A DNA stretch of 64,000 nucleotides. Source: Arcticibacter svalbardensis MN12-7 (GTDB lineage: Bacteria; Bacteroidota; Bacteroidia; Sphingobacteriales; Sphingobacteriaceae). Made by a program: the position numbers and the translations under genes. A model generated the notes under the pieces. The model did no database searches. It saw only the letters and a program-made list of their open reading frames with translations, and was not told the DNA's origin. Below are positions 47,281-56,322 of this stretch, piece by piece. Each line of letters begins with the position of its first letter. Position 1 is the first letter of the stretch. The DNA is taken from positions 1 through 64,000 of the forward strand of contig NZ_AQPN01000002.1 of NCBI RefSeq assembly GCF_000403135.1, read 5' to 3'.

Positions 47281-47829
47281 TTAGGCTGGATTTGAAAGAA
47301 CTTGTGCATTATAAAACTGTTCCAGTTCTTTCAATCTGGCGATTTGAGATCGGCGGGGGTTGATAAATGGTCTCACTTTTTTCACTAAACCAAGAGCATC
47401 ATCAAAGGTTAATCCTGATTTCAACAAATAAGCGATTGCCATGGTGGGTCCTCTGCCTAGTCCTTGTCTGCAATGCACATAAACCTTTCCATTTTTTTTA
47501 ATCTGCTCATCGATAAATTGCGCTCCTTTTATGAGTACTTCCAAAGGCGGTGCGGTGTTATCAATTGTAGGGAAATGGCGGTATTCAAACCCTTTGTACT
47601 GTGCCTTTTTATAAATTGAATGGATGCGCATATTGACAATAGCGGTGATGCCTAATGCTTTTAGTTTGCGCAGTCCTACTTTATTATACTGACTTCCCAG
47701 GAATAAGTCCGCAGTAATCTGACTTCTCTTAATAGTAGGAATACCCTTAATCAAGCGGTAAAAATGATCGTATACTTTTTGGAAGAAAATAATTACGAGT
47801 GTAATAAGGCTTTTAACTTTTTTAAGCAT
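47281..47829 (-). CDS. Dual-specificity/protein tyrosine phosphatase family protein
   Basis: 182 residues from MLKKVKSLITLVIIFF (47829), with a short N-terminal hydrophobic helix (signal anchor). Catalytic CX5R signature HCRQGLGRGPT near residue 125, preceded by the ILKKGAQFIDEQIKKNGKVYVHC-type helix and strand, and the general-acid Asp in FPTIDNTAPP. Substrate unknown: phosphoprotein, lipid, or RNA caps have all been seen in the superfamily. Confidence 0.9.
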   Translation of the reverse strand: MLKKVKSLITLVIIFFQKVYDHFYRLIKGIPTIKRSQITADLFLGSQYNKVGLRKLKALGITAIVNMRIHSIYKKAQYKGFEYRHFPTIDNTAPPLEVLIKGAQFIDEQIKKNGKVYVHCRQGLGRGPTMAIAYLLKSGLTFDDALGLVKKVRPFINPRRSQIARLKELEQFYNAQVLSNPA

Positions 47830-48020
47830 ATGGCGCAAAGTTAGCACCACATCCTGCAATAAAGCAGTTTAGTTAAAATAAAAATAGGTTTGTATGGCTT
47901 ATGTGACACAACACCCCTGTTGGGATCTGCTTGATGGGTTCATGTCGTTTGTTTAAAATTTACATAATAGTTTGTAACCAAAGGACTTGAATGAGCGTCT
48001 TAATTAAAAAAATAAACGCT

Positions 48021-48749
48021 ATGAAATCACTCTTCACTATTTTGCTGGCCACTACGTTGATAACAGGGGCCTATACTTGTTATTCGAAACCTCTTTCCGC
48101 TTTAGGAATAAGTAGGAATGATAAGCAAAACAGGAATTTATCCGGTTTCACGGGTGTAGAAGTAATTGGTTCTTATGATGTGTTTATTAAACAAGGAAAT
48201 ACTGAATCGGTGATTGTAGAGGCAGATGATGATGTGATAGACCGTATAATAACAGCTGTAGAAGGGGGAACGCTTAAGATCTACACCAAAAAAACTAACT
48301 TTAATTTCAATTGGGACAATAAAAAAACTGCTGTTTATGTGACCGTTAAATTCATTAATCGCATTAGCGTCATTGGTTCGGGAGATGTTTCTTTTGCGGA
48401 AGGTATTACCACCAATAAATTAAGGTTAAATTTAACAGGCTCTGGAGATGTATCTGGTAAGGTTAATGTAAAAACGTTGGAAAGTTCGCTTACTGGTTCC
48501 GGAGATATGAAGCTTACCGGTCAGGCTCAGACTTCGAGTGTGACGGTTACGGGATCGGGCGATTTTTCAGGTAGAGACCTGGTTACAATCAAAAGTATTG
48601 TTCAGGTAAGAGGGTCAGGTGATGCAGGGGTAAATGTATCAGAACAACTTGATGCATCAGTTGCGGGATCAGGGGATATTCGTTATACAGGTGCAGCAAA
48701 GCAGATTTCTTCTTCCAAATCTGGAAGTGGTGATATCGGTAGGTTTTAA
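48021..48749 (+). CDS. Head GIN domain (DUF2807) secreted protein
   Basis: 242 residues from MKSLFTILLATTLITGAYTC (48021), a signal peptide. Right-handed beta-helix-like repeats with seven GSGD units: VIGSGDV, LTGSGDV, LTGSGDM, VTGSGDF, VRGSGDA, VAGSGDI, KSGSGDI. Preceded by FTGVEVIGSYDVFIKQG, the family's opening motif. Exported, surface or periplasmic; function in Bacteroidota is not established. Confidence 0.88.
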   Translation: MKSLFTILLATTLITGAYTCYSKPLSALGISRNDKQNRNLSGFTGVEVIGSYDVFIKQGNTESVIVEADDDVIDRIITAVEGGTLKIYTKKTNFNFNWDNKKTAVYVTVKFINRISVIGSGDVSFAEGITTNKLRLNLTGSGDVSGKVNVKTLESSLTGSGDMKLTGQAQTSSVTVTGSGDFSGRDLVTIKSIVQVRGSGDAGVNVSEQLDASVAGSGDIRYTGAAKQISSSKSGSGDIGRF

Positions 48750-48768
48750 GACTGGGTACAACTATTTT

Positions 48769-48822
48769 ATGCGATTAGCTACCTTTTTTTTGTGTGTGCA
48801 GGTAGTTAATCGCATAAAAAAT
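48769..48822. terminator. Bidirectional terminator
   Basis: Long stem TATGCGATTAGCTACC / GGTAGTTAATCGCATA with an internal T-rich loop, ending in AAAAAA. Serves the convergent GIN-domain gene and permease gene. Confidence 0.8.
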
Positions 48823-48851
48823 ATCAATCGAATTTTGATTAAGTCGATACA

Positions 48852-50270
48852 TTAATCACTTAAGAGTGCCTTTTTATCCAGCTTTTTAATCAGGTAATAT
48901 ACTGGGATCCCCATAAGGGTAATAATTAATCCGGGCCATGTATAATTGGGCTTATAGATAATCAGCAAAGTACAGAATGTCAATCCCATTATAATATACA
49001 AAATTGGGAGTACAGGATACCCAATCGCCTTATAAGGACGTTCAGCTAAAGGTCTTTTTGCACGAAGCACGAAAATACCCGATATAGTAAGCATATAAAA
49101 CACGACAACCACAAAAGAGATCATATCGAGCAGATCGCCATACTTACCGCTCAGGCACCACAGGCAAGCCACAATACATTGAATCCATAAGCCAAAACCA
49201 GGTACTGAATTCTTGTTCAGCTTACCTACCCGACGAATAAACAAACCGTCGTGTGCCATAGAATAATAGACCCTGGCTCCTGCCATAATCAATCCATTAT
49301 TACAGCCAAAAGTAGATACCATAATCATCAGGGCGATAATGACTGTACCTGCACCAGCAAAAATCTGTTGAGATGCTGCAACTGCTACCCGATCTTTGCT
49401 AGCCGCTGCTATCTCATGAAGCGACAATACACCGGTGTACATGATGTTGGTACTGATATAAATTACCGTAACAATTAGCGTTCCCAGAGCCAGACTCAGA
49501 CCAATATTACGTTTTGGGTTCTTGATTTCACCGGCAATGAAAGTGACATTATTCCATGCGTCACTACTAAAAATAGAGCCTACCATGGATGCTGCTATTG
49601 CACCGAAAGCAGCCATAGTAGTATATTGAGCGGTAGAACCATCCAGATTTATCTTGTGCATGTCCCACATATTTGACCAGTTGAGGTTCCAGGTATCTGG
49701 TTTTATAGCAAATAGTCCAAAGATGATCAGTCCCAATAAACTAAGCAATTTTGTTAATGTGAATACCGTTTGGATAATTTTACCACTGTTTATGCCCTGG
49801 GTATTGATGTAAGTCAGGAAAACGATGATGATTATAGAGAGTAACTGGGCTGGCGAAATAGTCAGAAATCCGAGATCAAGAGCAACCAGGTCTTCACTGA
49901 ATTGCGGAATCAGGTAGGCGGTAAACTTGGCAAAGGCGACACCTACAGCCGCAATTGTAGCCGTTTGGATAACAAGAAAGAAACTCCAGCCGTACATAAA
50001 ACTAATCAGTGGGTTAAAAGCTTCTTTGAGATAAACATACTGACCGCCAGCTTTGGGAAACATGGCGCTGAGTTCGCCATAGCTCAGGGCAGCAGTAAGG
50101 GTCATAAAGCCGGTTATGAGCCAGACAAATATGAGCCAACCCGAACTCCCTACATTCCGGCTGATATCAGCACTGACTATAAATATACCGGATCCTATCA
50201 TGCTTCCAGCGACAAGCATAGTAGCATCCATTAACTTTAAGGATGGCTTGAAAGATGTGTTTTCAGTCAT
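48852..50270 (-). CDS. APC-family amino acid permease
   Basis: 472 residues, 12 membrane helices. GSMIGSGIFIVSADISRNVGSSGW is the conserved first helix, with ALSYGELSAMFPKAGGQYVYLKEAFNPLISFMYGWSFFL following. Later: IAGEIKNPKRNIGLSLALGT. Inner-membrane transporter for amino acids or a related amine, most like the Lat/BasC-type APC branch; substrate not predictable from sequence. Confidence 0.93.
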   Translation of the reverse strand: MTENTSFKPSLKLMDATMLVAGSMIGSGIFIVSADISRNVGSSGWLIFVWLITGFMTLTAALSYGELSAMFPKAGGQYVYLKEAFNPLISFMYGWSFFLVIQTATIAAVGVAFAKFTAYLIPQFSEDLVALDLGFLTISPAQLLSIIIIVFLTYINTQGINSGKIIQTVFTLTKLLSLLGLIIFGLFAIKPDTWNLNWSNMWDMHKINLDGSTAQYTTMAAFGAIAASMVGSIFSSDAWNNVTFIAGEIKNPKRNIGLSLALGTLIVTVIYISTNIMYTGVLSLHEIAAASKDRVAVAASQQIFAGAGTVIIALMIMVSTFGCNNGLIMAGARVYYSMAHDGLFIRRVGKLNKNSVPGFGLWIQCIVACLWCLSGKYGDLLDMISFVVVVFYMLTISGIFVLRAKRPLAERPYKAIGYPVLPILYIIMGLTFCTLLIIYKPNYTWPGLIITLMGIPVYYLIKKLDKKALLSD

Positions 50271-50440
50271 TATTAGATTAATAGATGTATTTTCTAAGGA
50301 AAGATACTTTTTATTAGTTTAATAAACAGGATTTAGCTTATAATTTGTTATTTATTGCACTAAACTTGTTATTATTCTGAAAACAGAAAAATAAATTTGC
50401 AGAGTGATATTCAAAATGAGATTTTTTAATCAAATCCTTT

Positions 50441-50728
50441 GTGTTGCTTACTAAGGGAAGCAAAGGTGCTTTGCACTATAACCTGGAGGCACAGCATATT
50501 TTTCCATCCATACCGGTTACCGTAAATGATACAGTAGGCAGTGGCGATTCCTTTCTTGCAGGCTACCTGGCACAACTTATTAAAGGGTCCACCTTAGAAA
50601 AATCTATGCTTAATGCAACTGCATTGGGTGCGTTTATTACATCAAAGATTGGTGCTTGTCCGGCTTATGATCTCTCTGAATTTGAGAAGTTTAAGCTGGA
50701 TAAAGGAGTGTTTACAGCTGATTACTAA
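50441..50728 (+). pseudogene. PfkB-family sugar kinase, C-terminal fragment
   Basis: About 95 residues remain: TKGSKGALHYNLEAQHIFPSIPVTVNDTVGSGDSFLAGYLAQLIKG with the PfkB signature 2 (DTVGSGDSF; catalytic Asp) and the C-terminal helices. Intact proteins are about 300 residues, so two thirds are missing at the 5' end. The region upstream is promoter-like DNA of the divergent permease. No proper start codon; not functional. Confidence 0.85.
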
Positions 50729-50733
50729 ATTTA

Positions 50734-51147
50734 TTAATGAGGAAGTTTATCTTTTATAACACCATATAGGTAGGTTCCAAGTAATGAGCCAAATATGACG
50801 ATGAGCATAGACCAATACCCGTAGCCAATATTTACAAACATGGGACCTGGACATGCACCTGTTAATGCCCACCCAAGTCCAAATATAGATCCTCCAATAA
50901 TATATCTGGGCCAGCTTTTCTGTTTATCCTGAAAAACAATCTGATTACCTTCAGTATCTTTAATCTTGAATTTTTTAATCAGAAATACAGCTACAGTTCC
51001 AATAATTACCGCGGTGCCGATAATGCCATACATGTGGAATGATTGAAAACGGAACATTTCCTGGATGCGATACCAGGAAATCGCTTCAGACTTAGACATA
51101 ATTACACCAAATAGAATACCTGCAATTATAAATTTTAAACCTTTCAT
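50734..51147 (-). CDS. YeeE/YedE-family membrane protein (short half)
   Basis: 137 residues, four hydrophobic segments. Conserved YedE motifs: AGILFGVIMSKSEAISWYRIQEMFRFQSFHMYGIIG and GGSIFGLGWALTGACPGPMFVNIGYG (Cys of the GACPG motif). These proteins are thought to move sulfur compounds such as thiosulfate. It follows the other half by 4 bp, the usual two-gene arrangement in Bacteroidota. Confidence 0.88.
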   Translation of the reverse strand: MKGLKFIIAGILFGVIMSKSEAISWYRIQEMFRFQSFHMYGIIGTAVIIGTVAVFLIKKFKIKDTEGNQIVFQDKQKSWPRYIIGGSIFGLGWALTGACPGPMFVNIGYGYWSMLIVIFGSLLGTYLYGVIKDKLPH

Positions 51148-51151
51148 GTAA

Positions 51152-51714
51152 TTAGAATATATAGGGTAATAAAAGATGCGTCATTATTAATCCTCCTGCA
51201 AAAAAGCCAATAACGGCTAACAAAGAGGGCATTTGCAGGTTAGAAAGTCCACTTATGGCATGTCCGGATGTACAACCACCTGCATAACGTGAACCAAAGC
51301 CTACAAGGAGACCTCCTACGAGTAGTATAAGTACGCCTTTAGGCGATGTAGCAAAGTCGACACCAAAGATCGCTGAGGGGTTTATCTGCCCATCAAAATC
51401 AACACCTAGTTTTTTAATATCGCTAATGGTGGCAGTTGAAAGATGCATTGGTTCCTCATTTTTCAAAACAGTAGACGAAAGCCATCCTCCCAATATTGAA
51501 CCAATAAGAAATAACAGATTCCATTTTGGGTTTTCCAATCAAAATCAAAGAATTTAACTTTTTTCCCTGCACCTGCTATTGTGCAAAGTGTCCGTAAATT
51601 TGAAGAAAAGCCAAAGGATTTACCGTATAAAAACAGTAAAATCATAATGAAAGCGATGGAAATACCTGATGTATACCATGGCCAGGGTTGTTTAAGTAGT
51701 TCAATCATAGTCAT
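51152..51714 (-). pseudogene. YeeE/YedE-family membrane protein, frameshifted
   Basis: The N-terminal part starts at 51714 (MTMIELLKQPWPWYTSGISIAFIMILLFLYGKSFGFSSNLRTLCTIAGAG). At FDFDWK (about 51540) the frame changes; the second frame gives WNLLFLIGSILGGWLSS and then GGLLVGFGSRYAGGCTSGHAISGLSNLQMPSL with the conserved Cys. One missing A in the run GGAAAACCC would restore a 187-residue protein. Either a real frameshift or a base-call error in a short A run. Confidence 0.8.
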
Positions 51715-51747
51715 ATGCTATGCAAAGATAACAGCTTTACCTATTTG

Positions 51748-51763
51748 TTTTAAAGCTTTAAAA
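51748..51763. promoter_or_regulatory. 16-bp perfect palindrome in divergent promoter region
   Basis: TTTTAAAGCTTTAAAA lies 34 bp upstream of the YeeE/YedE start (51714) and 82 bp upstream of the LpxH-like gene (51845). Good candidate for a dimeric regulator's operator, though AT-rich. Confidence 0.4.
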
Positions 51764-51844
51764 TTATGACATTTAAGTGATAAGCTAATATAAATTTAAC
51801 TTGCAATTCATATTAAAATTTAAATTTTACCATAAAATGAATCT

Positions 51845-52696
51845 ATGCCAAAAAGGGAAATAGACCTGCTTGTGATATCTGATGTACATCTTGGAACTTA
51901 TGGCTGTCATGCCCGGGAACTTCTTATATATCTGAAAGGCATAAAGCCTAAAAAGATTATTCTTAATGGTGACATTATTGACATCTGGCAATTCAGTAAA
52001 TCATACTGGCCGGAGTCGCACATGAAAGTGGTGAGAAGATTAATGAAGTTTGTATCAGAGGGAGTACCTGTGTATTATTTAACAGGAAATCATGATGAGA
52101 TGCTTCGAAAGTTTAGTGATCTTCAAATTGGCAGTTTTAGTTTGATAGATAAACTCGTACTTGATTTAGATGGGACGCATAAAGCCTGGTTTTTTCATGG
52201 AGATGTATTCGATATTACGATGCAACACTCCAAATGGCTTGCCAAATTAGGAGCAGTAGGTTACGATACCTTAATCATAATGAATCAAATGGTAAACTGG
52301 GGCCTTACTTTAATGCATCAGGAAAAGATGAGCTTTTCTAAGCGGATTAAGGCTAAGTTCAAAGATGCCGTTAAGTTTATCAATGACTTTGAACAGACTG
52401 CAGCGGAATTAGCGGGAGAAAAAGGTTATGATTATGTAGTTTGCGGACATATTCATCAACCTGAATTACGGTCGATACCTACCAGCAATGGGGAGGTACT
52501 TTACCTAAATTCCGGTGATTGGGTGGAGAACTTAACTGCTTTGGAGTATCATAAGGGGAAATGGAGTATTTATAAATATTTGCCTGCGTTAGATTCGGAG
52601 AATAGTGTGGATGAGACTGACGTACTTGATTTGGAAGATCTTCAATCTAAATTAGACATTAAAAGCATGTTTGAAAAGTTTAAGATTGAATACTAA
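51845..52696 (+). CDS. LpxH-like metallophosphoesterase
   Basis: 283 residues. Calcineurin-like motifs in order: DVHLGTYGCHARELL, LNGDIIDIWQF, GNHDEML, HGDVFDITM, VCGHIHQPEL. The family includes UDP-2,3-diacylglucosamine pyrophosphatase, which makes lipid X in lipid A synthesis. The sequence is longer than E. coli LpxH and resembles the LpxH2-type branch, so the exact substrate is uncertain. Confidence 0.85.
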   Translation: MPKREIDLLVISDVHLGTYGCHARELLIYLKGIKPKKIILNGDIIDIWQFSKSYWPESHMKVVRRLMKFVSEGVPVYYLTGNHDEMLRKFSDLQIGSFSLIDKLVLDLDGTHKAWFFHGDVFDITMQHSKWLAKLGAVGYDTLIIMNQMVNWGLTLMHQEKMSFSKRIKAKFKDAVKFINDFEQTAAELAGEKGYDYVVCGHIHQPELRSIPTSNGEVLYLNSGDWVENLTALEYHKGKWSIYKYLPALDSENSVDETDVLDLEDLQSKLDIKSMFEKFKIEY

Positions 52697-52799
52697 TATA
52701 AATTGGTTACCAGACAGGATTCATTGCCTTACAAAAAGGAATATTTTTCCATTATTGACGGGGCGCAATGACAAATTTTCACTTGTGATGCCGTTTATT

Positions 52800-52991
52800 T
52801 CGTAGCAATTATAATCGCTTGAGTCTTTTACATTCGCTAATCTCAAGTAACTGTTCGTATGCCCCCATATTTGCCGCCTGCTTCCTTCGGATTCGCAGTC
52901 AACTGCGACACCCTTGCTCTTGGCTAACCCTTCCTACTGCAAAATGGGTTTGTGACTTACACCCTATAGCTGATTGCCGTGCCCGGCACAC
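52800..52991 (-). mobile_element. Group IIC intron, 5' fragment
   Basis: Reading the minus strand from 52991: GTGTGCCGGGCACGG, then CTATAGGGTGTAAGTC, GTTAGCC, GCAAGGGTGTC and GAATCCGAAGGAAGC, the consensus of group IIC intron domain I, in correct order and spacing. It begins directly after a terminator hairpin, the known target of group IIC introns. The reverse transcriptase and domains V/VI are absent, so it is a dead remnant. The right boundary is clear, the left one is approximate. Confidence 0.75.
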
Positions 52992-52993
52992 TA

Positions 52994-53029
52994 AAAGAGG
53001 CTATCTCAGTATGATGAGACAGCCTCTTT
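52994..53029 (-). terminator. Terminator hairpin at intron insertion site
   Basis: AAAGAGGCTATCTCA / TGAGACAGCCTCTTT, 15-bp stem with one mismatch and a six-base loop, followed on the minus strand by TTTTA and then the intron's GTGTG. It would have ended transcription from the TonB-receptor remnant. Confidence 0.8.
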
Positions 53030-53039
53030 ATCGATGTAT

Positions 53040-53940
53040 GTTTGATTAAGTTCCGTAAGCCAGCTTAATATTTGCTTGAAGCAAGATAAAAGTAGGCTTT
53101 TCAGCAGGATTCGCTTTTTTAGTTCTTTCGGCTTTTTATCCAGGAACTGCACCCTGAGCCTGGTGTAACAAATTTTATACTTGCCTGTCACCAACCCGTC
53201 TGTTCGTCGCCGGGTCAACATAGCCTTCTTCAAATTTCTCATAGAAACCACATTTATACGCGTATTTATCATTTCATTCCAGATTTAATTTGTCCTCGTT
53301 GCCGGATTTTAATTCATAGGTTGTTGGGTCATTGATGAAATAACGGAAAGTGGCATCCAGCAGGTTGCTTACATTCAAGTTGGTTTCTATCTTTCCTTTC
53401 AAAAATTTATAGCTGATCTGCGCATCCATTTGTGAATGCGGTCTTTCATATTCAACATAAGCAGGCTCTACCCCAGTAATGAATGTTTTGTACCCGGCAT
53501 GATTATAGGTAAGGTTCAAACCCAGTTTTTTCCCAGCGTATTGTATTCCGGCATTATATAATAATGGAACCTGTCCATACAGGGCACGGGGGTATTTCAA
53601 GTATTTATAGTACATTGTATCGGTGCTGGCGGATGTCGTTTCATACTGTACCTCGCGTGCCGTTACTTCCGATTTTTGAAGGGTAAGGTTACCACTAACA
53701 TATACATCCTGTAGAAAAGGAAGTCCGTCATACACAAAACCTAAACTTTTTCGAAGCTCAAATTCCCATCCCCTTACTTTTGTCCAGTCAGAGTTTGCGA
53801 TGGTGATGTAACCCCTGCCCGTATTTTCATTGTCTATCCTTTAATATTCTGCCGGTTTATCAAAGTATTTATAGAAATAGGCTACCGAGAACAGTTGGCC
53901 CGCGCCCGGAAACAGCTCTATCTTGGCCATTTATTACCAT
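53040..53940 (-). pseudogene. TonB-dependent receptor, C-terminal remnant
   Basis: Recognisable barrel strands: KIELFPGAGQLFSVAYFYKYFDKPAEY, a stop, then in other frames RIDNENTGRGYITIANSDWTKVRGWEFELRKSLGF, VYVSGNLTLQKSEV, and LYGQVPLLYNAGIQYAGKKLGLNLTYNHAGYKTFITGVEP, DAQISYKFLKGKIETNLNVSNLLDATFRYFINDPTTYEL. The C-terminal 60 residues are scrambled by frameshifts. The plug and N-terminus are missing. Most similar to FecA/CirA-type receptors with SusC-unrelated termini. Confidence 0.75.
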
Positions 53941-54090
53941 TATTACTAATTACCTCAATTTCATCTGATGCAAGCGCTGTTTCCAGCAAGATAAAGTAGA
54001 AGATTGAGAATTTCGGCGCCTATGACCAACCGATTCCATGGCGAGTTGGCCAGTCAACAAAACACACACACCCAGTTACAAAGTTACAGC

Positions 54091-54175
54091 TGTCAATAAT
54101 TTGAGCTGGTCAATTTCACCGAAATACACTGACTCTCAATAGCGGAATGCTATGGTCACCCTTACCGAAATCTCC
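54091..54175 (+). mobile_element. IS21-type terminal repeats, remnant
   Basis: Three related units at exact 23-bp steps: TGGTCAATTTCACCGAAAT (54107), TGACTCTCAATAGCGGAAT (54130), TGGTCACCCTTACCGAAAT (54153), preceded by TGTCAATAATTTGAGC at 54091. Arrays of this kind form the transposase-binding ends of IS21-family elements, which start with TG. No istA/istB genes are left. Confidence 0.6.
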
Positions 54176-54273
54176 ACACTATTGATTTAACATATTAATA
54201 ACATAGATATATTATATTTTCAGAAAATTTGGTATAGTGTTTGAACATTCATTAAAACAATAATCTACTATTG

Positions 54274-54948
54274 ATGAAGATAAAATTACTCTTATTAGCT
54301 TTAGTTTCTTTGACGTTCGAGGCTTGCGGCCAGGAAAGAGCGGACGAATATTTCAACATGGAATTCCTAGGCCACAAATTCATCAATGTAGCAAGTTCCA
54401 ATTTTAATGATAAGAAACTTGAATATATGCTATGGAATAATATCCCAAGAGATTGGCATAACACGAGTACTACTCAGTTCCTGATTGCAAAAACTGCAAG
54501 TAATGACACCTTGTTAATTACAGTTCATATAGAATTCTCTAACACTCTAGGAGGCGTATCTTCCGCTAAACTTCAAAAAGGTTCCTTTCCCATGGGCAAA
54601 AACGCTATAGAAGTTAATAGCAATAGTAAATGTCCTTTTCCGGAAGGCCGAGTGGGCCCGTATATCGAAGTCCGTATATCGCCGGTAAATCAGGAAACGT
54701 CGAAAGTTTATACCTCAGGTTTTTATCGTTTTCACCATGATGATGGCAACATTGTTATAGAAGATATGCAAACCCATAGTAATGGAATAGGTCTTATTTC
54801 TGGCTATTTTGATGGTACGGTGAGCCAGGAAACTACTAATATAGATACACATTTGGATGGAGATGCTGCTTGTAAAAAAGAGAACTATAAATACGAAACC
54901 CATCCTATAAAAGGAAAATTCAGGCTGCATTTGAAACTTTCCAACTAG
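54274..54948 (+). CDS. Hypothetical lipoprotein
   Basis: 224 residues. ATG at 54274 (a TTG lies one codon before). Signal peptide with lipobox LTFEAC (Cys about residue 18). The rest is a beta-rich domain without known motifs; it resembles no family I can name. Lies in the mobile-element-rich segment, 80 bp before the next lipoprotein gene, with which it may be co-transcribed. Confidence 0.7.
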   Translation: MKIKLLLLALVSLTFEACGQERADEYFNMEFLGHKFINVASSNFNDKKLEYMLWNNIPRDWHNTSTTQFLIAKTASNDTLLITVHIEFSNTLGGVSSAKLQKGSFPMGKNAIEVNSNSKCPFPEGRVGPYIEVRISPVNQETSKVYTSGFYRFHHDDGNIVIEDMQTHSNGIGLISGYFDGTVSQETTNIDTHLDGDAACKKENYKYETHPIKGKFRLHLKLSN

Positions 54949-55028
54949 TTAGCTATCAATACAATCGTAACAAGTTCTATCAGATATAAAATATAAGATC
55001 ACTAAATAACTGTTATAAAAACAAACTC

Positions 55029-55694
55029 ATGAAACGAACATTACTTTATTTATACATTTCTTTATCCATTTTTTCTTGTAAACAGAAAGTAACAGCAGAA
55101 AATACAACATCTCCGGCAATGGGAACTGATGATGCACTTAATATAGCTTCAGTTGATACTAGTAAAGTATTCGATATTAATAAAATCCCTATTTCCGATA
55201 AAGATCTGGGCGTATTTCCTTATTTAAGTGCTCCAGAAAAATATGGATATGGCGATTATGCGGGTGGTATCAAAAAATCGCACTTTTCTGATTTTGATAA
55301 AGAATATTTTGCTGTAAACGGGAAATTAATCCCGCAGGAAGGAAGGACCTGTAAAGTTGGCATTGATGTACTTAACCCTGAAACTACAGAATTCAACAGT
55401 TTGATTGTTGAGAAGAGTTTCGAAAAAGCGATTTTAGCTTTAGGCGGAGTTCAGCTGAACAATATTCCAGTACCTAAGTCAGAAATCGACCGTGTTGGGA
55501 ATACTGAACTCATCAATAAACATTATGGTTACTCCATCGGGTTAAATTCTTTGGACGATATTAAGACTTACGTAATTAGGACAAAAGATAAAGAGGTATG
55601 GATTCAATTTTGTTTATTAAACAAGGAATCTGGAAATATTACTTTTTTAGAAAAGCAGAAGCTCCAAACTTTAACTATTGAAAAATCACATTAG
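55029..55694 (+). CDS. Hypothetical lipoprotein
   Basis: 221 residues. Signal peptide with lipobox SIFSC (Cys17). Contains DYAGGIKKSHFSDFDKEYFAVNGKLIPQEGRTCKVGIDV and a closing segment VWIQFCLLNKESGNITFLEKQKLQTLTI. This type is sometimes found as the N-terminal part of OmpA-like proteins in Bacteroidota; here no OmpA domain follows. Function unknown. Confidence 0.65.
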   Translation: MKRTLLYLYISLSIFSCKQKVTAENTTSPAMGTDDALNIASVDTSKVFDINKIPISDKDLGVFPYLSAPEKYGYGDYAGGIKKSHFSDFDKEYFAVNGKLIPQEGRTCKVGIDVLNPETTEFNSLIVEKSFEKAILALGGVQLNNIPVPKSEIDRVGNTELINKHYGYSIGLNSLDDIKTYVIRTKDKEVWIQFCLLNKESGNITFLEKQKLQTLTIEKSH

Positions 55695-55914
55695 GACAGA
55701 TGAAAGCTGATATAGATGCTAATAGCAAGGCAATCCTCCGTATCAATTTTATACTAACAAATCTTCGTTGCAACCTGATGGACAAACCTTAGTTAACGAA
55801 ATAGGTATTTCTAAAATTCTAATCCTGAACTAAGACTATCCATGGAGGGACATAGTAGGGAATAATGATCAAAACAAACAATTATCCATAGATAGGGCAA
55901 ATACTGTAGTGGAA
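55695..55914. other. Non-coding gap before IS3 remnant
   Basis: 220 bp, closed in all frames; nothing recognised. Confidence 0.4.
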
Positions 55915-56322
55915 TTGTAACACTTTTCTATCGACTTGAAGAAACTCTCGGCCACAGCATTGTCGCAGCGATTGCCTTTACTGCTCATGCTTTGAGAAAC
56001 AGGAAAACCTTTCAATTGATTTCTGAATTCTTCATAGAGCTTATTGTATCCCTCTATCCGAATGAAAAATTCGTGTATTCGTAACAGTCCTGTTTTTTAT
56101 GGCCATCTGCCATGCAGCCCACGCTGGTTTGTCCTGCGTTTATCGTTTCGCTTGTAGCCTATCCAATTACCTTTCTGTCGGCCAGATCAATAACAGTGGT
56201 CAGGTAAAGCCAGGCCTCATCCGTTTGGATATAAGTCAGCTCCGATAACCATTTTTGCCCTATCCTGTCCGCAGAAAAATATCTATTGAGGAGATTTTCT
56301 GCTACTCCATAAGTATGCGCAG
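55915..56322 (-). mobile_element. IS3-family transposase, remnant
   Basis: Minus-strand fragments of an OrfB: VAENLLNRYFSADRIGQKWLSELTYIQTDEAWLYLTTVIDLADRKVIG (first catalytic Asp), stop, then QLKGFPVSQSMSSKGNRCDNAVAESFFKSIEK with the catalytic Glu in DNAVAESFFKS. The part with the second Asp is deleted. Joined directly to the integrase remnant at about 56320. Confidence 0.8.

Noticed and set aside
50441-50728. Independent small kinase-like gene
   Set aside because: It has only the C-terminal motif of PfkB and no proper start, so it is a fragment.
53006-53272. 88-codon minus-strand frame
   Set aside because: Out-of-frame reading of the decayed TonB-receptor end.
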